From assembly GCA_016806645.1 (NCBI GenBank), contig JACSYO010001682.1, forward strand, positions 850,001-914,000: DNA of 64,000 bases. Reading direction: 5' to 3'. Of this stretch, positions 31,622 to 44,492 are shown in pieces. The number at the start of each line of letters is the position of its first letter. The stretch's first letter is position 1. The translations under genes were made by a program, and so were the position numbers. Below the pieces are notes generated by a model that saw only the letters and a list, made by a program, of their open reading frames with translations, had not been told where the DNA came from and made no database searches. The DNA is from Ophiodon elongatus (lineage: Eukaryota > Chordata > Actinopteri > Perciformes > Hexagrammidae).

Positions 31622-34600
31622 CACCAATATGGACACATTTTACAACATAAAAGCATTCCAGTTTGAATAAACGCTTACAGAGCTAACCGTAAATAGGTGA
31701 CTCATCTAAAAAAATTATTTACAGCCACCTATTACAACTCTGAGCCGGGATCAGTCCCAGTGACTCGGCTTTGTCTGGCTTGCCTAGTAAACAATGAGCA
31801 TTCATCACAATGTGGTCCCAATTATGACCATGTGGATCCTGTTAGACATTTCATGTAAAATGCATCCCCCGAACAATTGTCTAATGATGAGCGTGCCGCT
31901 TTGATGACAATCGCGTTCAGTCATGTTGAAGAATAAAAAAAAAAAGAAGAAGTTTGGTGCACTGAGATCTGAGATTAAGACCATCCAGCGCAGATGCAAT
32001 CAATATGTTGCGACGAACGTTGCTTTGTAGTACGAGCCGCGATGGCTGCAGCAATTACGACGGCGTGATTACAAGACTAATTGGACATAACAGAGTAATT
32101 GTGAGTTAAACCGCCACAGCCGCAGTGGTATGAGCAACATCCGCTGTACGCACACAGAGGATGAGGGTGCTGCCGCTGCCTCTGAGCTGGCTCTTTTCTG
32201 AAACAGCCTGTAATAATGTTAGGGGCCCAGACGGCATTCACATCACATCACATCCCTTCAGCGACCCACACTGCCCCTCTGGCGGAATGCACAACAGCTG
32301 GAGACAAACGGCGAGGCGAGGAAGAACGCGCCCGAGTACCGCTTTACCTATGACATCATCCATCACCGCTGACAGCTCTCGATCATTGCTCATATTAATA
32401 GAAACTTCCCATCAATATTGTGGGCCAGGTTATTCCCCGGTGAGCTGCTCTGTGCTGTGGTGTTTTTATATAGATGTATGCCATAAATCTTACCTCTCAA
32501 TGGCCAATGAATTGGACATTATATACAGGAGATACGAATATTAGTAAGAATTTGAAGGGATTGTGTGGAAGGTTGTCTATGTGTTGTGCAAATAGTGAAG
32601 GAATGCTTTGTGTATTTGTACTGTAAAAATGTATGTTATTTTCTATTAGCCTATAACAGTGTGAACAGACTCCTAAAAAACATGGGAAATCCATAATGAT
32701 AACTAGATGCTTGATACTTAAATGCTCTCAGACTTTCACAAAGGAGGCAGTTCGCTGAGGAGCGATGGTTACAATCTGTAATTATGGAAACGTATGGCAA
32801 GCTTTGGCCGTCAGTTGACCGATGTCTGCTGTTTAGGTTTTAATGTCCATGACACCCTAATTTAGCAGCTTTACAAATTGTAGGACTCAAAATATTTACA
32901 GTGGAAAGGAGAAAACACCACTGACTTCCTCCGTAAGGCCTGTTTCAAGTGGTGGGAAAAAAGACGTCATGCAATTTGAATGCATAAAATGTTTTTCCAT
33001 CTTCCAAAAAACGGAAGACAAAATCATTCATGCCTTACCCAGCAGTGCTGACGACAAGTTTCAGTATATTTTATCTTTGGAAATAAAGTGATCCTTATCT
33101 GTGAGAAAAAATGTTTTACACACTTGTCCTGAGCTTCTATTTCTGCAGAATTAAAGATAAATACAATATGTGCACTTCTTGTATCTTGTCACTTGGATAA
33201 GACGTAAAAGCTAATGTTCCATTAACATGTTCAAATTGAGAGTCCCATGCTGCCATGTAGCCCTCAGGAAAGTGACAAGAGCTACGGCTCGGGATGCAAA
33301 CTTGTCGCCAATTCGCACATTCAGCGGTGCACTTCGTTTCTGAGGCAATATATAGGTCTGAATCAGATTATATAAGTGTTAGTTAGAGGGTCTGTGATGC
33401 ATCTCCCTGATGCGGATGTGACTGGAATGAGGCATTGTCGGAGCTCTGTGGAGAACTTCTGAAAGAAGAACATTCCTCAGATGTAATCTCCTTTGCCCGG
33501 ATGAAAGGCGCAGTCATAACGGACCATCTCCTGCTCATGAGGCCTCTGCGGAGCAGGTCTGTAGCTTAGAAGGAGATTACAATGGATTTACCACTGATCT
33601 CACACACTCCTTTGCAACTCCCCCCGCAACCCCCGCTACCTTCACCTCCCAAAAGTACCACTCTGTGTGTGCCGCGGCCAATTGTCGCCAGCTTTGTTAT
33701 ATATGGCTTTGTGGGCAGTGTGTGCAGCAGCGACGAGATCGAAGGCTTTGAGCACAAAGTGGGAAAACTCGCTCCGCAGTCAATCAGAGGGAGCTGCATT
33801 TTGTGATCCGCACAACAACGCAGAAGTGATTCTTCACAGGGGTTCTTTATCTCAGCTCAGAAGTTTTGTCGGAAATCTGGGTCATTTCATGATAATGGGG
33901 TGAGGATGCAGTCACGGGGATGAGGTCACACTGGGGAATCGTTCAAATCCCGTCCTGCTCTGCTGATGAAAAAACAAAAAAACACCGTCGCTCTCCTCCG
34001 AAATGCAATATAGGTCAGTCCTGCAAGGATCTGTATGCAGAACGTATACAGAGGAAGGGGTGGGTAGTGGGGGGCTTTGGATGCAGATGAATAATTAATG
34101 CCTCCGGATAGTTGGGCGAAATAATCCGATGTTTGTGCACCAAATCAACGGGATGAGCATCACCTAGCTGTGCTCGCATCGTAGCCTCGAAGGGCTGGCA
34201 CCGAGGGACAAGGATAAGTTGGAAGTGATTAGTCATGTTTATTACTAGAGACATTTCCCATGACGGACTACAAAGAGCAAAAAAGCAAGAATTTCATCAT
34301 GTTGCGTCACTATGTTCAGGTGAATTCATCATGGCAACAAATTTGCTTATTTGGCCTTCATTGCCTTTGGCTGCTTTGTGGAGAAAACAATGCTGCCACA
34401 AACAACTAATTGAAGTAACAAGTAATTGGAAATTATTGGAAATAGCAAGTCACCAATAATGGCTTCTGCTAAATATTATCATTATTGTTGTTATCTTATT
34501 TTCTCAATCTGCTTCTTTCTCTGAGCATAGGGCTTCTATGTTTTTGATTATTGATTCCATCTATTGTGTTTTTGTCAAACTGGTTTAAAGTAGGCTGGGC

Positions 34601-35329
34601 TCTACTGGAAAAAGGTAAAGTGACAGACTTCTTTGCATCAATCAGGATTTAAGATTTGAATCAGATGACAGTTGGTAGGGTTGCGTGCCAGGTCAATTAA
34701 CGCTCATCAGACCACACTGTCCTAAATAAGCAGATTAGCTGTGTGTTTGTTTTCTCTCTAAACTTAAACTTTCAATGTTGCCAATTTAATCATAAATGTT
34801 TTGTTACAAGAATAATGTTTTCAATATCCAAAACATGAACATTACATTACAGTTAACAATCCAAGTTATACTGTGTTTCCAAAATGCAATAATTTGTTTG
34901 TGCCAGGTAAGTTTATATTAGAGGTGAATACATGGTAAGTCAGTATGCATTTAATGAACTTTGGTGAAATTGTATGCGAATATTGGCTGGCCATGACGTG
35001 AGGGAGAGGAAGAGACAGGTCAGGTACTACGCGGGTTCAAAAGCATACATTGCACCCTTAGTTTGATATTTTGCACCCTCGGTTGAAATTTATATAATAA
35101 ATGCCTAGTGCAAGGTGGTATGAGCACGGACTCTATGGGCGTCCCAATGCGCGCTTAATATTTTGGTTCATTCATAGAGTTAATTTATCTAGTTTAAGTA
35201 CATATTGTTATTGTTCGGTGATTAACATTAGATATTTTTAACCGTTAAACTCTTCTCTAAACTGCATCAAGAATTGTGCTTTTCACTAATTTACCACAGA
35301 AAGTGAAAACGTATTTTCGTCGACAATAT
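31620..35329. other. Unannotated stretch with candidate conserved non-coding blocks
   Basis: No gene is seen. About 31.80-32.42 kb and 33.24-34.00 kb are free of recognisable repeats and comparatively GC-rich. The 127-codon plus frame at 32161-32544 has no known domain. A GTTCAAATCCC word near 33945 looks like a tRNA box B but has no cloverleaf around it. Confidence 0.35.
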
Positions 35330-35377
35330 TTTGGTATGTGTGGACTATAGACCAGGATAAAGTCCACACGTACCAAA
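35330..35377. repeat. 17-bp inverted repeat, 14-base loop
   Basis: TTTGGTATGTGTGGACT (35330-35346) pairs with AGTCCACACGTACCAAA (35361-35377) with one mismatch that would be a G-U pair in RNA. It ends about 20 bases before the LINE homology begins, so it may belong to an older element split by, or adjoining, the LINE. Confidence 0.7.
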
Positions 35378-35394
35378 CCTTGGACGATGAGCCA

Positions 35395-35945
35395 ATTCTG
35401 TTGTCCAGTTTGGGGTCCGCAACATTGTGTCTCTGCTCTTTGCAGATGATGTGGTTCTCTTGGCTCCATCAAACGATGACTTTCAGCACACACTGGGCTC
35501 ATTTTGTGCGAAGTGGTCGGGATGAGAGTCAGTACCTCCAAGTCTGGGGCCGTGGTTCTCTGATGCAAAACGGTGGATTGTTTGTCACGGCGTCTCGTTC
35601 ACAAATAAGGGCAACATGGAGTTTGATATGGGCAGGTGGTTTGGTGCGTTGTCAGCAGTGATGCCGGTGTACCGGACCGCTGAGCCATCACCTATGTTCA
35701 CGAACTTTGGGTAGTGACCAAAAGAATGAGATCTTAGATACAAGTGGCCAAAATGAGCTTTCTTTTTCTTCATTAAGTGGCTGGGCTCAGCCTTGGAGAT
35801 GGGATGAGGAGCTTAGACTTCCAGGCTTTTCTGGGCACGCCCAACTGGTAAGAGGCCCCAGGGTACAGCCAGGGATTATATATCTCGTCTGGCTTGGGAA
35901 ACCTTTTGGGTCCTCCAAGAAGAGCTTGGGGATCCTAACATTAGC
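35395..35945 (+). mobile_element. RTE/Rex3-like LINE remnant (reverse transcriptase C-terminal part, heavily broken)
   Basis: The plus strand encodes VRNIVSLLFADDVVLLAPS, with the catalytic FADD motif at 35439-35450. A stop follows, and another frame gives MRVSTSKSGAVVL and KTVDCLSR. Later fragments include ALSAVMPVYRT, a pair of stops, then 'ARPTGKRPQG' and DYISRLAWE near 35.84-35.90 kb. The order matches this fish LINE family from the palm domain to its C-terminus. The 5' end (endonuclease and fingers) is absent and several internal segments are deleted. Confidence 0.8.
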
Positions 35946-38900
35946 TAGTTAGCATGAAAGCTACATTAGATATTTTCTAAAGGACAAAAGGATACAAATT
36001 TGATAATGTTTGGCATAGTTGTTGGCAGTAAGAGAGAATTGTCGAATATTCCTTTTTCTTTTATTGGCTTTCTTTCTTGCCTCTACTAATTTCATCAACA
36101 GCTATAATGACAATTAAGTCTCAAAATAAATTTTGGCATGTTATTAACATTTTATATTCATAGAAAAAGTCGTTTGTCATTACAATGTGCACCGGCTTGC
36201 TGCTCTGCTCCTGTCTGCAACCGGATTCCAAGCTGTGGCTGGAGGGTAAATCACTAATATAAATCAACTAATAAGACCGTTTCAGAACTCCAGATGGCCC
36301 CTCGGGTGAAGATAGTGTGACACTTATTTTGAAACAGTCATTTCTTTAATTGTTGCAGTCCTCTTTTGTGGGTAAAAAAATTAGAATGACTGTGGTACAT
36401 TCCTGCTGTTTCCTCCTGTGGAGTCTTTGTTTTCTCTTCTAAGACCATTTCACTCTTCAGTCCTTTTGATCTAATGCAGTGTAATTGGCTTGTTTCATTT
36501 GTTAAGACAACGCAACTCGTGGTGTCACTACTCTATTACAAGAATATCTGATGTGTCTGATGTGTCAGGGCGTCTTATCAGGCTTTAGAACGAGACTCTT
36601 TCAAGCCTATAAAGACCTCATTTACCAATTATGTCTAAAAAAAAAAAATCAAAGACTGCTTTATTTTCTTTCAAATAAAACCTCACCAGGGATTTTTATT
36701 CTCCTTTTGCTCCATGTCTTGTGTGTTTTATTTTCATCTATTTTGCATGTTCCTCAAATAGTTCACATGTCAAATTTGTTGAGCGTTCAGAGGTCTCATC
36801 TTCATTAAATAAAACAAGGACTGTTAATAGCCCTGTTATATGCCAGTACAACATCAACTAAGTATGAAGACATCAAACAGGAACAAAGATAGAATGAACC
36901 ACAGCACCCCGAAGAGCCCTTCCTATTACAGGATAAAGAGAGCAGAGGAAATATTGGATTTCTTTATAAAGAAAAAGAAGTTGACTTGAGAGGAGCAAAA
37001 GTCATCACTTTTATTTTTTTAGATTGGAATATGCATACGAATCATGACCTAGAATGTTTGTAGCTTAATGTTTTTTTAATAGCTTGATAGTTCACTTTTA
37101 TTATGATACAAAATCTATCTGGTCAGTGGAAATCATTTCACTGTTATTCATGTGACCTTTGCCCGTAGACACTCAGAGTACAAATTTCCAGAAAACTGTT
37201 TCCGAGGTCTCTGATGCTCCCACTCAACAGTTCGATACAGCAGCCCTTTGAAATGTGGTCGCTTCCTTCTGATAACCCACAGACTCCAAAGAGGCTGCCA
37301 ACAGTTCCAGCAGTTTCCTCTAGATTATCATGCCTGCTATCAAAGAGGGAAGGAAGAATTTGGAGTTGGCTTTATTCAATGAAATTACCATAATATAACA
37401 TAATAACACACAGATTTTCATGTCAGTCAAGCACAGGAGGACAATGGGAAATGCACCTCAACACGCACAGTGTTGCGACTGGAACTCACTCGTGTACAGC
37501 ACATTTTTTTGAAGGCAAACACGGAGGTTAGCCTTGTCATATTTTCTGACTTATTTCATATCGTACAACAATACGTTAAAATCTCTGAAGCTTGTGTTAA
37601 CCCATCTCACCAAAAATCCAGGACTCATTCCTGCAGCACTTTTATTTTCATGTTTCTAGTCTTAGTTATGTGACAGAACAACACAAAAGAGAATTGATAT
37701 TAGAAAGATATTGGACATGTATTAACATATTTGCACCAACTCAACATAGAATAGCCATAAAACAGTGCAATTTACATAAATGGTTATTTTTTAGATTAAA
37801 GAATTTAAACATTTGTGAAATTCTTGTATAGATAAATTTGTTTTAGGTATGTTTTTGGCTTGAAAACAAGAAAATAAAATATTTATTTATAATTATGTGT
37901 AGTTGTATAATGTATACTTCTTCTCAGGGGTTTAAAGTGTTGAAATTCCCAGAGACAAGGATAGTTATTGCAAGACAACTTACATCAAAGTAAGTTACCC
38001 ACTTTTTAAATAAGTAATAAGTGATGAGAGATTGATTCAATTGTTCAAGTACTTTCCCCAACACTGTTATTCTGTTATTCTGCTGCTAGACACAGAAATC
38101 CATTTAAATACAGTAATAAAATGTAAAACAAATACAGTTTGAGCAAAGAATTGTTTACTGTCTCAGTTCTGTCGCCACAAGAGGTGAAAGATTCAGTAGA
38201 TTCAGCCCATTGCAGATGATTTAAACCTCCATATCCGGTACGAACCAGCAAAAAAACACTCAAATGGTGTCTTCACATGACAGCAGCGATAGTCAGCGGG
38301 CTGCAGTTTTCATCTTGTTATTTATGTTTAACCTGGACTTTGCAGTGTGAGTACCATCAGCACGCTGAATTATTTATGTACAGTGCCGCTAACTACTGGC
38401 CTCAATTTCGAGTGCGCTTCCTACAGTATGCACGAGTCGAGGCGGCGTCTGAATACTAATGCAACGTGAGTTCAGCAAGGACATGAAGTTCTGGCTTCAC
38501 TTTTTTATTTTATCACCATAATGAGGCAACAGAGTTCGCTGTCATTGGAGCCGGCTTGAGAAGCTAAGGGTCACCATAAACAACAAAGGCTAGGACTTTA
38601 TGAGACCCCAGAGATAAATAGGAGCCGCAGAAAAAAAGTAATTCTTGTTAGGGAACATATGTTTCGCTTGCATCCCCTGTGTAAAGGTCACAGTGAGACA
38701 GAATAATGGCTCCAGCATATTCATTGCTGCGCGTCCTCATCTAGGCAACCATCAATTTGCTGCAGATGAGCAGCGGGGACCCCCACATCATTTATGATGG
38801 TGAAATGATGTACTCAGTCGCTGCGAGGGGAGAAAGAGGAGTTATGAGCTACAGCATTATGACTTCCCAGGGTCTAATGAAGACATCACGTTGCCGCTGA

Positions 38901-40317
38901 ACTGCATAACTGTTGCTGTTTTGTGCCATATTTAAGGATATTATTGAACATTTGGACGCCATTCGAGAGCCCAGGCAACTATACAACATGTTTTATAGTC
39001 ATGTTTTCATCATTAATGCTGCCTTTTGTTAATTTCCCCTTTGAATCTATAAACAGCATCCTAAATGGATGTTAATTTATGATTTCTTCATTGGCATCCA
39101 ATGAGCTGTGAGAACAATTACGGCTTTCTTGCACTGCTTACAAGGATTTAATTTCACATTTTCATAATGGGACGAGTACGTTAGCTAATTAGTGTAGAAA
39201 TCCAACAGAACGGAGGAGGTTGTATATCATGATGCAAAACCCTACTGCCTTGCCGTTTGCGGGTTGAGAACAAAATGTGATTCACTGGGAAGGGCTGGGC
39301 ATTATTCTTTCAAAATCCGCTGTGTAGGCCAGAAAAATGGCCTCAACAACAACCCTGACAGCAACTTTCAAACATGTGTAATTTGGGGCTGAGAAGCGTA
39401 GCTGCTGTCTTTGAGCTGGATTTAGTGTCTTCCTTGTGTGTTTGATGATTTTTCTATTTTTTTCTGGTGTGTTTTATTTTTATTAAAACGGGTACTGGCA
39501 TGCTGTCTTGGCCAGGTCTTCCTCTTAAAAAAAGGACTTCCTGGTTAAATAAATAAGCCATTGTCAAGTTAAGGAGCTGAATGATGTGGGGTGTTATTTT
39601 GAGAAAAACAACTTTAAGAATTAAATAAAAAATGCATTTATTTATAATTTGTTTTCTTCCGGGGAACCACAGAGCTTCATTTTGGAAGGTTGGATCAACC
39701 CCGTCACACCACAGACGCCACCTTTAAACACTGCTGTAACGTGCAAAATATACTTTATTGTATAATAGTTATTTATGTTCATGAAGGAAAATGCATATAT
39801 ATAGACCTTTGCCTCGCTCAGAGGCTATAATCACTAAGACACTAAGACAGCAGCTACATTTTTTACTTTTATCTTAATCTTAAATTATTAGCCCCCTCCC
39901 CGACTCCGTAATTATTTTTCTTATTATTATTTTGTTTTTTAACCAACAATGGCCCCTAACACACCGTCTGTCACAAACCAGGCAACACTGCCATGACAAA
40001 AGAGGGATATGCACACAACCAAGACAATCAAATATTCCATAGTTTAAACAACATAAGAGGAAAACTGAAAAAGCAAAAACGTGTAGTGTGGGTGAATGCG
40101 TGTGGAATAGTGGAAAAGTGTGCAAGTGCAACACTGTGCCATTTTACAGATGACCTTCTGCCACGCCCACCTCCGGTACCTGCAAGGAAAGCAGCCACAC
40201 AAACCAAGTAACACTTGGTAACACTAGGTTGTGAGATAAAGTCTTTCAGATTGTATTCTGTGACTTAAGAGTAAATTATTCTCTTTGTTTAAGTTAATGA
40301 ACGTGAAGCAACCACGA
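35946..40317. other. Unannotated stretch with a candidate conserved block
   Basis: No gene is seen. Near-duplicate 'CTGATGTGT' words sit at 36548-36567. About 38.47-39.20 kb is non-repetitive, with many homeodomain-like ATTA/TAAT words between GC-richer ones, and is my strongest CNE-like impression. The 84-codon minus frame near 39.88-40.13 kb has no recognised motif. Confidence 0.35.
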
Positions 40318-40813
40318 AATGACTCGTTTGCTTCCAGGACCCTGAAGCGGACAAGTAAGATTGTAGCTGACCGCTCTCACCCTGGACACACACTGTTCGA
40401 GTCCCTTCCCTCTGGCAGGAGGCTGCGGTCCATCAGGACCTAGACCTCACGCCACAAGAACAGTTGCAGTCAGGTTCATCAACAAAGCCCGGGACCCCCA
40501 CTGACTCTGACTCTTACATCCCCAGGACAATTTATTTCAACACGCTTGCACATCTTTTCTTTTCTTTATTAGAATACACTTGCCACTTTTATTTATAATA
40601 TATACTTGTTTTAAAGTACTGTTATCTGTTTGTTGTTTACCATATTCATCTTTACATTATGTCTCAATTATTGCAGTTTATTGTTTTTATTATTTTTATT
40701 GTTTTATTGTTTTATTCTATGTCTATGTTTATTGTTGTGCGCCTTTCACCTAGTCAAATTCCTTGTATGTGCAACATACTTGGCAAATAAATGATTCTGA
40801 TTCTGATTCTGAA
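40318..40813 (+). mobile_element. Rex1/Babar-like LINE 3' end
   Basis: This matches the minus-strand copy at 12.36-12.72 kb and extends further 3'. The start encodes FASRTLKRTSKIVADRSHPG and FESLPSGRRLRSIRT, the extreme C-terminus of the polymerase, then a stop. The 3' UTR ends with an AATAAATGATTCTGATTCTG tail of short ATTCTG repeats, typical of target-primed retroposition in this group. It is strongly 5'-truncated. Confidence 0.85.
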
Positions 40814-41984
40814 ACAGCAAACAATAAAATAAAAGCTTACATTCACTTGTTGTAAGGGAATTCGACATTTTGCATTTTTACATACAGCTTTACATTAATT
40901 ATGTCAAGCTAAGTATTAGTCCACTGCAGATTTTTTAGCGCGTGTGGTGGTTGTCAGTAGAGGCCCAACAACTGCATTCAGCACAGCTAACATCATTCGT
41001 CTTTTTAACTATGTCAGCGCTAGAGTTGACATTTTAAGAAGTTAAATAATAGGATTAACAAAGTACTTCAACATTCAGCATTTTAGACAGAGTGAGACAA
41101 ACTTGTCTCCAACAAGTGGGAAAACTTCCCTGCATTCCCAAAACATGTGCATAAATCAACCAATCCGATTGGCTGGACAGAGATCACAATTGGAAGAAGA
41201 GTTAAGATTCATAAGATTACATTTCCTGGGCTTATGTTTAGTTTTATGAATGAAGTCAAAGTGTGTGTTGGAAAATAGTTCCCCGAATTATTTTCCAACT
41301 GCCACCCTCCAAAGATACCCCCAGTAGTATTCCTCCCACTTCTTGTTACTAAATACAGTAACACATTAATATAACACACTACGTTTCGGACATTTAAAGG
41401 TCTAATTCAATTCTCTAATATTTTTACCAACACCATACATGCACCTTTTGATTGACACATCTTTTTATATATTATATTCTATTTACTCTGTAAGCAGACA
41501 GCAAATCCTGTTTTCTGGTCTGCCGCCACAGATTACAGATCCCCTCTTCCCATGACTGCTCCGTACTGTAATTCAGCACGTTGAGAGTGACAGGCTGCTA
41601 AGCGTCAGGAAATTGCAGGGTTTTGACAAAACAGTGAGTCATCTGAGAGTGAGAATCCCAAATGTCTTTTTTGGCAGCAGGCACAGCGGCACTGCGTCAA
41701 CGCTAAAGGTCAAAGGTGCCATCGGTTCGGGTTGTTTAGGAGCGTCGCACAGGATTTGAGACAGCACAAGTCAGCAGTGGCTCAGGGACACGCTGAGAGC
41801 ATGCGTCTCATCAACTGGAAAATGCACTAAAGGAGATAAACAGCCTCATGTGTCCTCGCGCTTTGAGGTGAGCGAGGAAATATTGTCAACGTCGAGCAGC
41901 AAGATATTCCTTCATATATATGCACTGATCTGAGTGGAAGTGTTCTACGTGTTTATTTTATTTCACGTGGGTGGGACACCCGAG
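40814..41984. other. Unannotated stretch
   Basis: No gene or known repeat is seen. About 41.5-41.9 kb looks single-copy. Confidence 0.4.
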
Positions 41985-42690
41985 ACAAAAACTATTTTTT
42001 TGTTTTTATGTATTGGTCAATTTTGAGGTTTTGGTCTATTTTGCTCTCATAACAAACTAATGGAAGGAAAACATCCAAAATACACGTTTAGGTGTTTATT
42101 TTACCACTTTGTCTATTTCTCCTCAATTATATTCTAAATTAGCATTAGATACTGCCTCATTTGCATCTTTAAACATAACATTTTGGATAACTTGTTTTAT
42201 ATATATATATATTTCGCTGCATGTAAGTAATCTACTGGGGAAGTGACATCAAAATGTATGGAATTCTAAAAGAATCTCCACTTCAGTAGCACTTACACAA
42301 AGCAAGCTTTCCACTTTTATTCCTATGTATATTCTGAAGGTTTTATGAGAGGGATTTGTTCATATACCATTCATAGCCTGATTTATAGAAAATGTTATGA
42401 CTAAAAACATATAACTTAAAGGTAAACATTTTTTTTAGGTCTGTTTTCTGATTTATGGCGTGATACAAAGAGATATGCAAAATTCCCTTTGTAAAAACCT
42501 TTGACAACCTTTGACAACAAAATGACAAATGATACAATTTGAAACCTGGCGGTATCCAACATCCGGATTTCTGTTCTGGAAATGTATGCCAATCAGCACA
42601 TATTTAATAACATTATGCCTCATTTGCCCTTTTAAACATAACATTTTCAGATTATTGCCTGTTTTACACTGCCCTTGTGTACATCCCACG
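41985..42690 (+). repeat. Dispersed AT-rich repeat R4, longer copy
   Basis: Matches 23980-24560 through the landmarks listed there. In this copy CTCATTTGCATC (42156) and CTCATTTGCCC (42619) are 463 bases apart, each followed by 'tttaaacataacatttt'. This is consistent with a tandemly repeated module and a longer array. A small 'acctttgacaa' tandem duplication lies at 42498-42519. Confidence 0.6.
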
Positions 42691-44430
42691 TTTTTTTAAT
42701 TTGATATTTCCTCGATCCACGATTAAAACCGGAAGTTGTTCTGGTCCGCCATCTTGACGGACACCCCAAAGCTTTTATTTCTGCTCTGAAGTGCGAGGAT
42801 TGAGGAGCGAGTATCGGGTTTATCAATTATTTGATTGAACACTGCAGCCACAGTGCACAGTATGAATACAGATTGCAGGTTCTTAAACAGGTAACGGGCT
42901 AGAGAGAGGATGATAACTGTTTTGTCTTTATTAGTACGAGCCCACTGCAGATGTATGCAGACACAAACTTCATCAACAGTCTCAACAGCTGTTAAAGCCG
43001 ACTGACAGGCTGATCCAGCAGTGAACCACCGCCGCTGTCATCAGAAACTGAGTGTGTCGCCACTTTTTTGTGCCCAGAGACACAGAAGGGAAAAAACTGT
43101 TTGCTCACTTTTATTGTTTTAGAAGGTGTATTCAGCTAACTGAACTACCAGTACACACCCTGTTGAGTGCATCGCTGCCACTCAGCCGCTGTTACACGGG
43201 CACACAGGTTTGTTGAGTTTAATTCTGTTCTTTTTATTTGACTGAAGTGTGTTGTATGACGCCTTACAGCCTATTGGTGTGCGGACGGGGGTGGTTAGCC
43301 AATTGTGGGCCATATACATTCAATCATGCCGATCTGCATGCAACAACCACTGCTGAGTGCATTTGAAACAACTGTACTGTATTTTGAAGCTGTCAATAAA
43401 ATGCAATACATAGCAAAGCTGCCCGTTTTATTACTTTATATCTACGTAATAAATGTCAAGTTGATGGTAATCTGCATAAGAACATTTATTTTTTAATAAT
43501 ATTTATCCGCACCCTGAACAATTTGACCTGGACAGACATCCCTACGAGGTTTCTATTGTACTAGTTTGTTCAATTTATTGATTAAAAAAAATTGGGTTGC
43601 ATCAATAAAACAATAGAATAGAACCAATGGACTAGATATTTTTTCCCTCTAACCCTTCTTAATGCAAATGAAACAATTCAGAGAGATCTAATTGAATATA
43701 TGGTACAAGACTTTGCTTCCATGTCAGCTATGCAAGAGGAATGAGCACAGGGAGACGATGAATGATAATGATTTTCTAAATAAAGATTATTTAATTGCAC
43801 AGTATCTGCCTACTTACCATTTTTCTTATGCAACCCATATGAAGAAATGCCACACAGTCACTACTTCCTTCAAGTCCAGGTAGCTGTTAGTTTATTTAAT
43901 GTAGCATGGGATGGTATCCATAGCAACAAACGTTGGGCATCACGAATATGTATGTATTGTGTGTAAAAGAAAGTAAAAAAAAAGCGATTCTAAATTCATG
44001 CAAGCAACTGCATTTCATGGTCTTCCTTAAAAGTTTCTGAAATCTGAGCTGTGTGGGAGTTGGCTGCCGTACAGCGCTGCATTGATTAGACTGTTGTATG
44101 AAAATCAAACCCAGGCGTCACAGAATAAACAGACATGGACATAGTGGAAAGGAAAACATAAATTTGACAGCTGCTTGCATTGAAAATGAGGCCGGTAAGC
44201 AGCTAAATATCGTTATTTTAACCACACTTTTGTCAATATCACAGGTAATTCTGGAACAGTGAGTTGTACTGCATGGAAATAGGACTTGAAATTATTACAA
44301 TAGAACAAAAAAACTCTGATGCTTAATTAGAAAATCTAATACTTTCGGAACATTGTATTACCTGTTGTGTTAACACTGCAGCAGTTTAATCCTAAAAAAA
44401 ACAGTCTTTTCAGTTCCTGTACAGAGGGTT

Positions 44431-44434
<4 letters not shown>
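42691..44434. other. Unannotated stretch
   Basis: No gene is recognised. About 42.7-43.3 kb is GC-richer and could be a further repeat, but I cannot place it. Confidence 0.35.

Positions 44435-44491
<57 letters not shown>
44435..44491 (+). repeat. (TG)28 microsatellite
   Basis: Uninterrupted TG dinucleotides over about 57 bases. The flanking 98- and 136-codon frames begin inside or read through this repeat and are not credible genes. Confidence 0.97.

Positions 44492-44492
<1 letters not shown>

Noticed and set aside
33930..33965. tRNA box B-like word GTTCAAATCCC
   Set aside because: No acceptor stem, D arm or box A at the right distance; a chance match.
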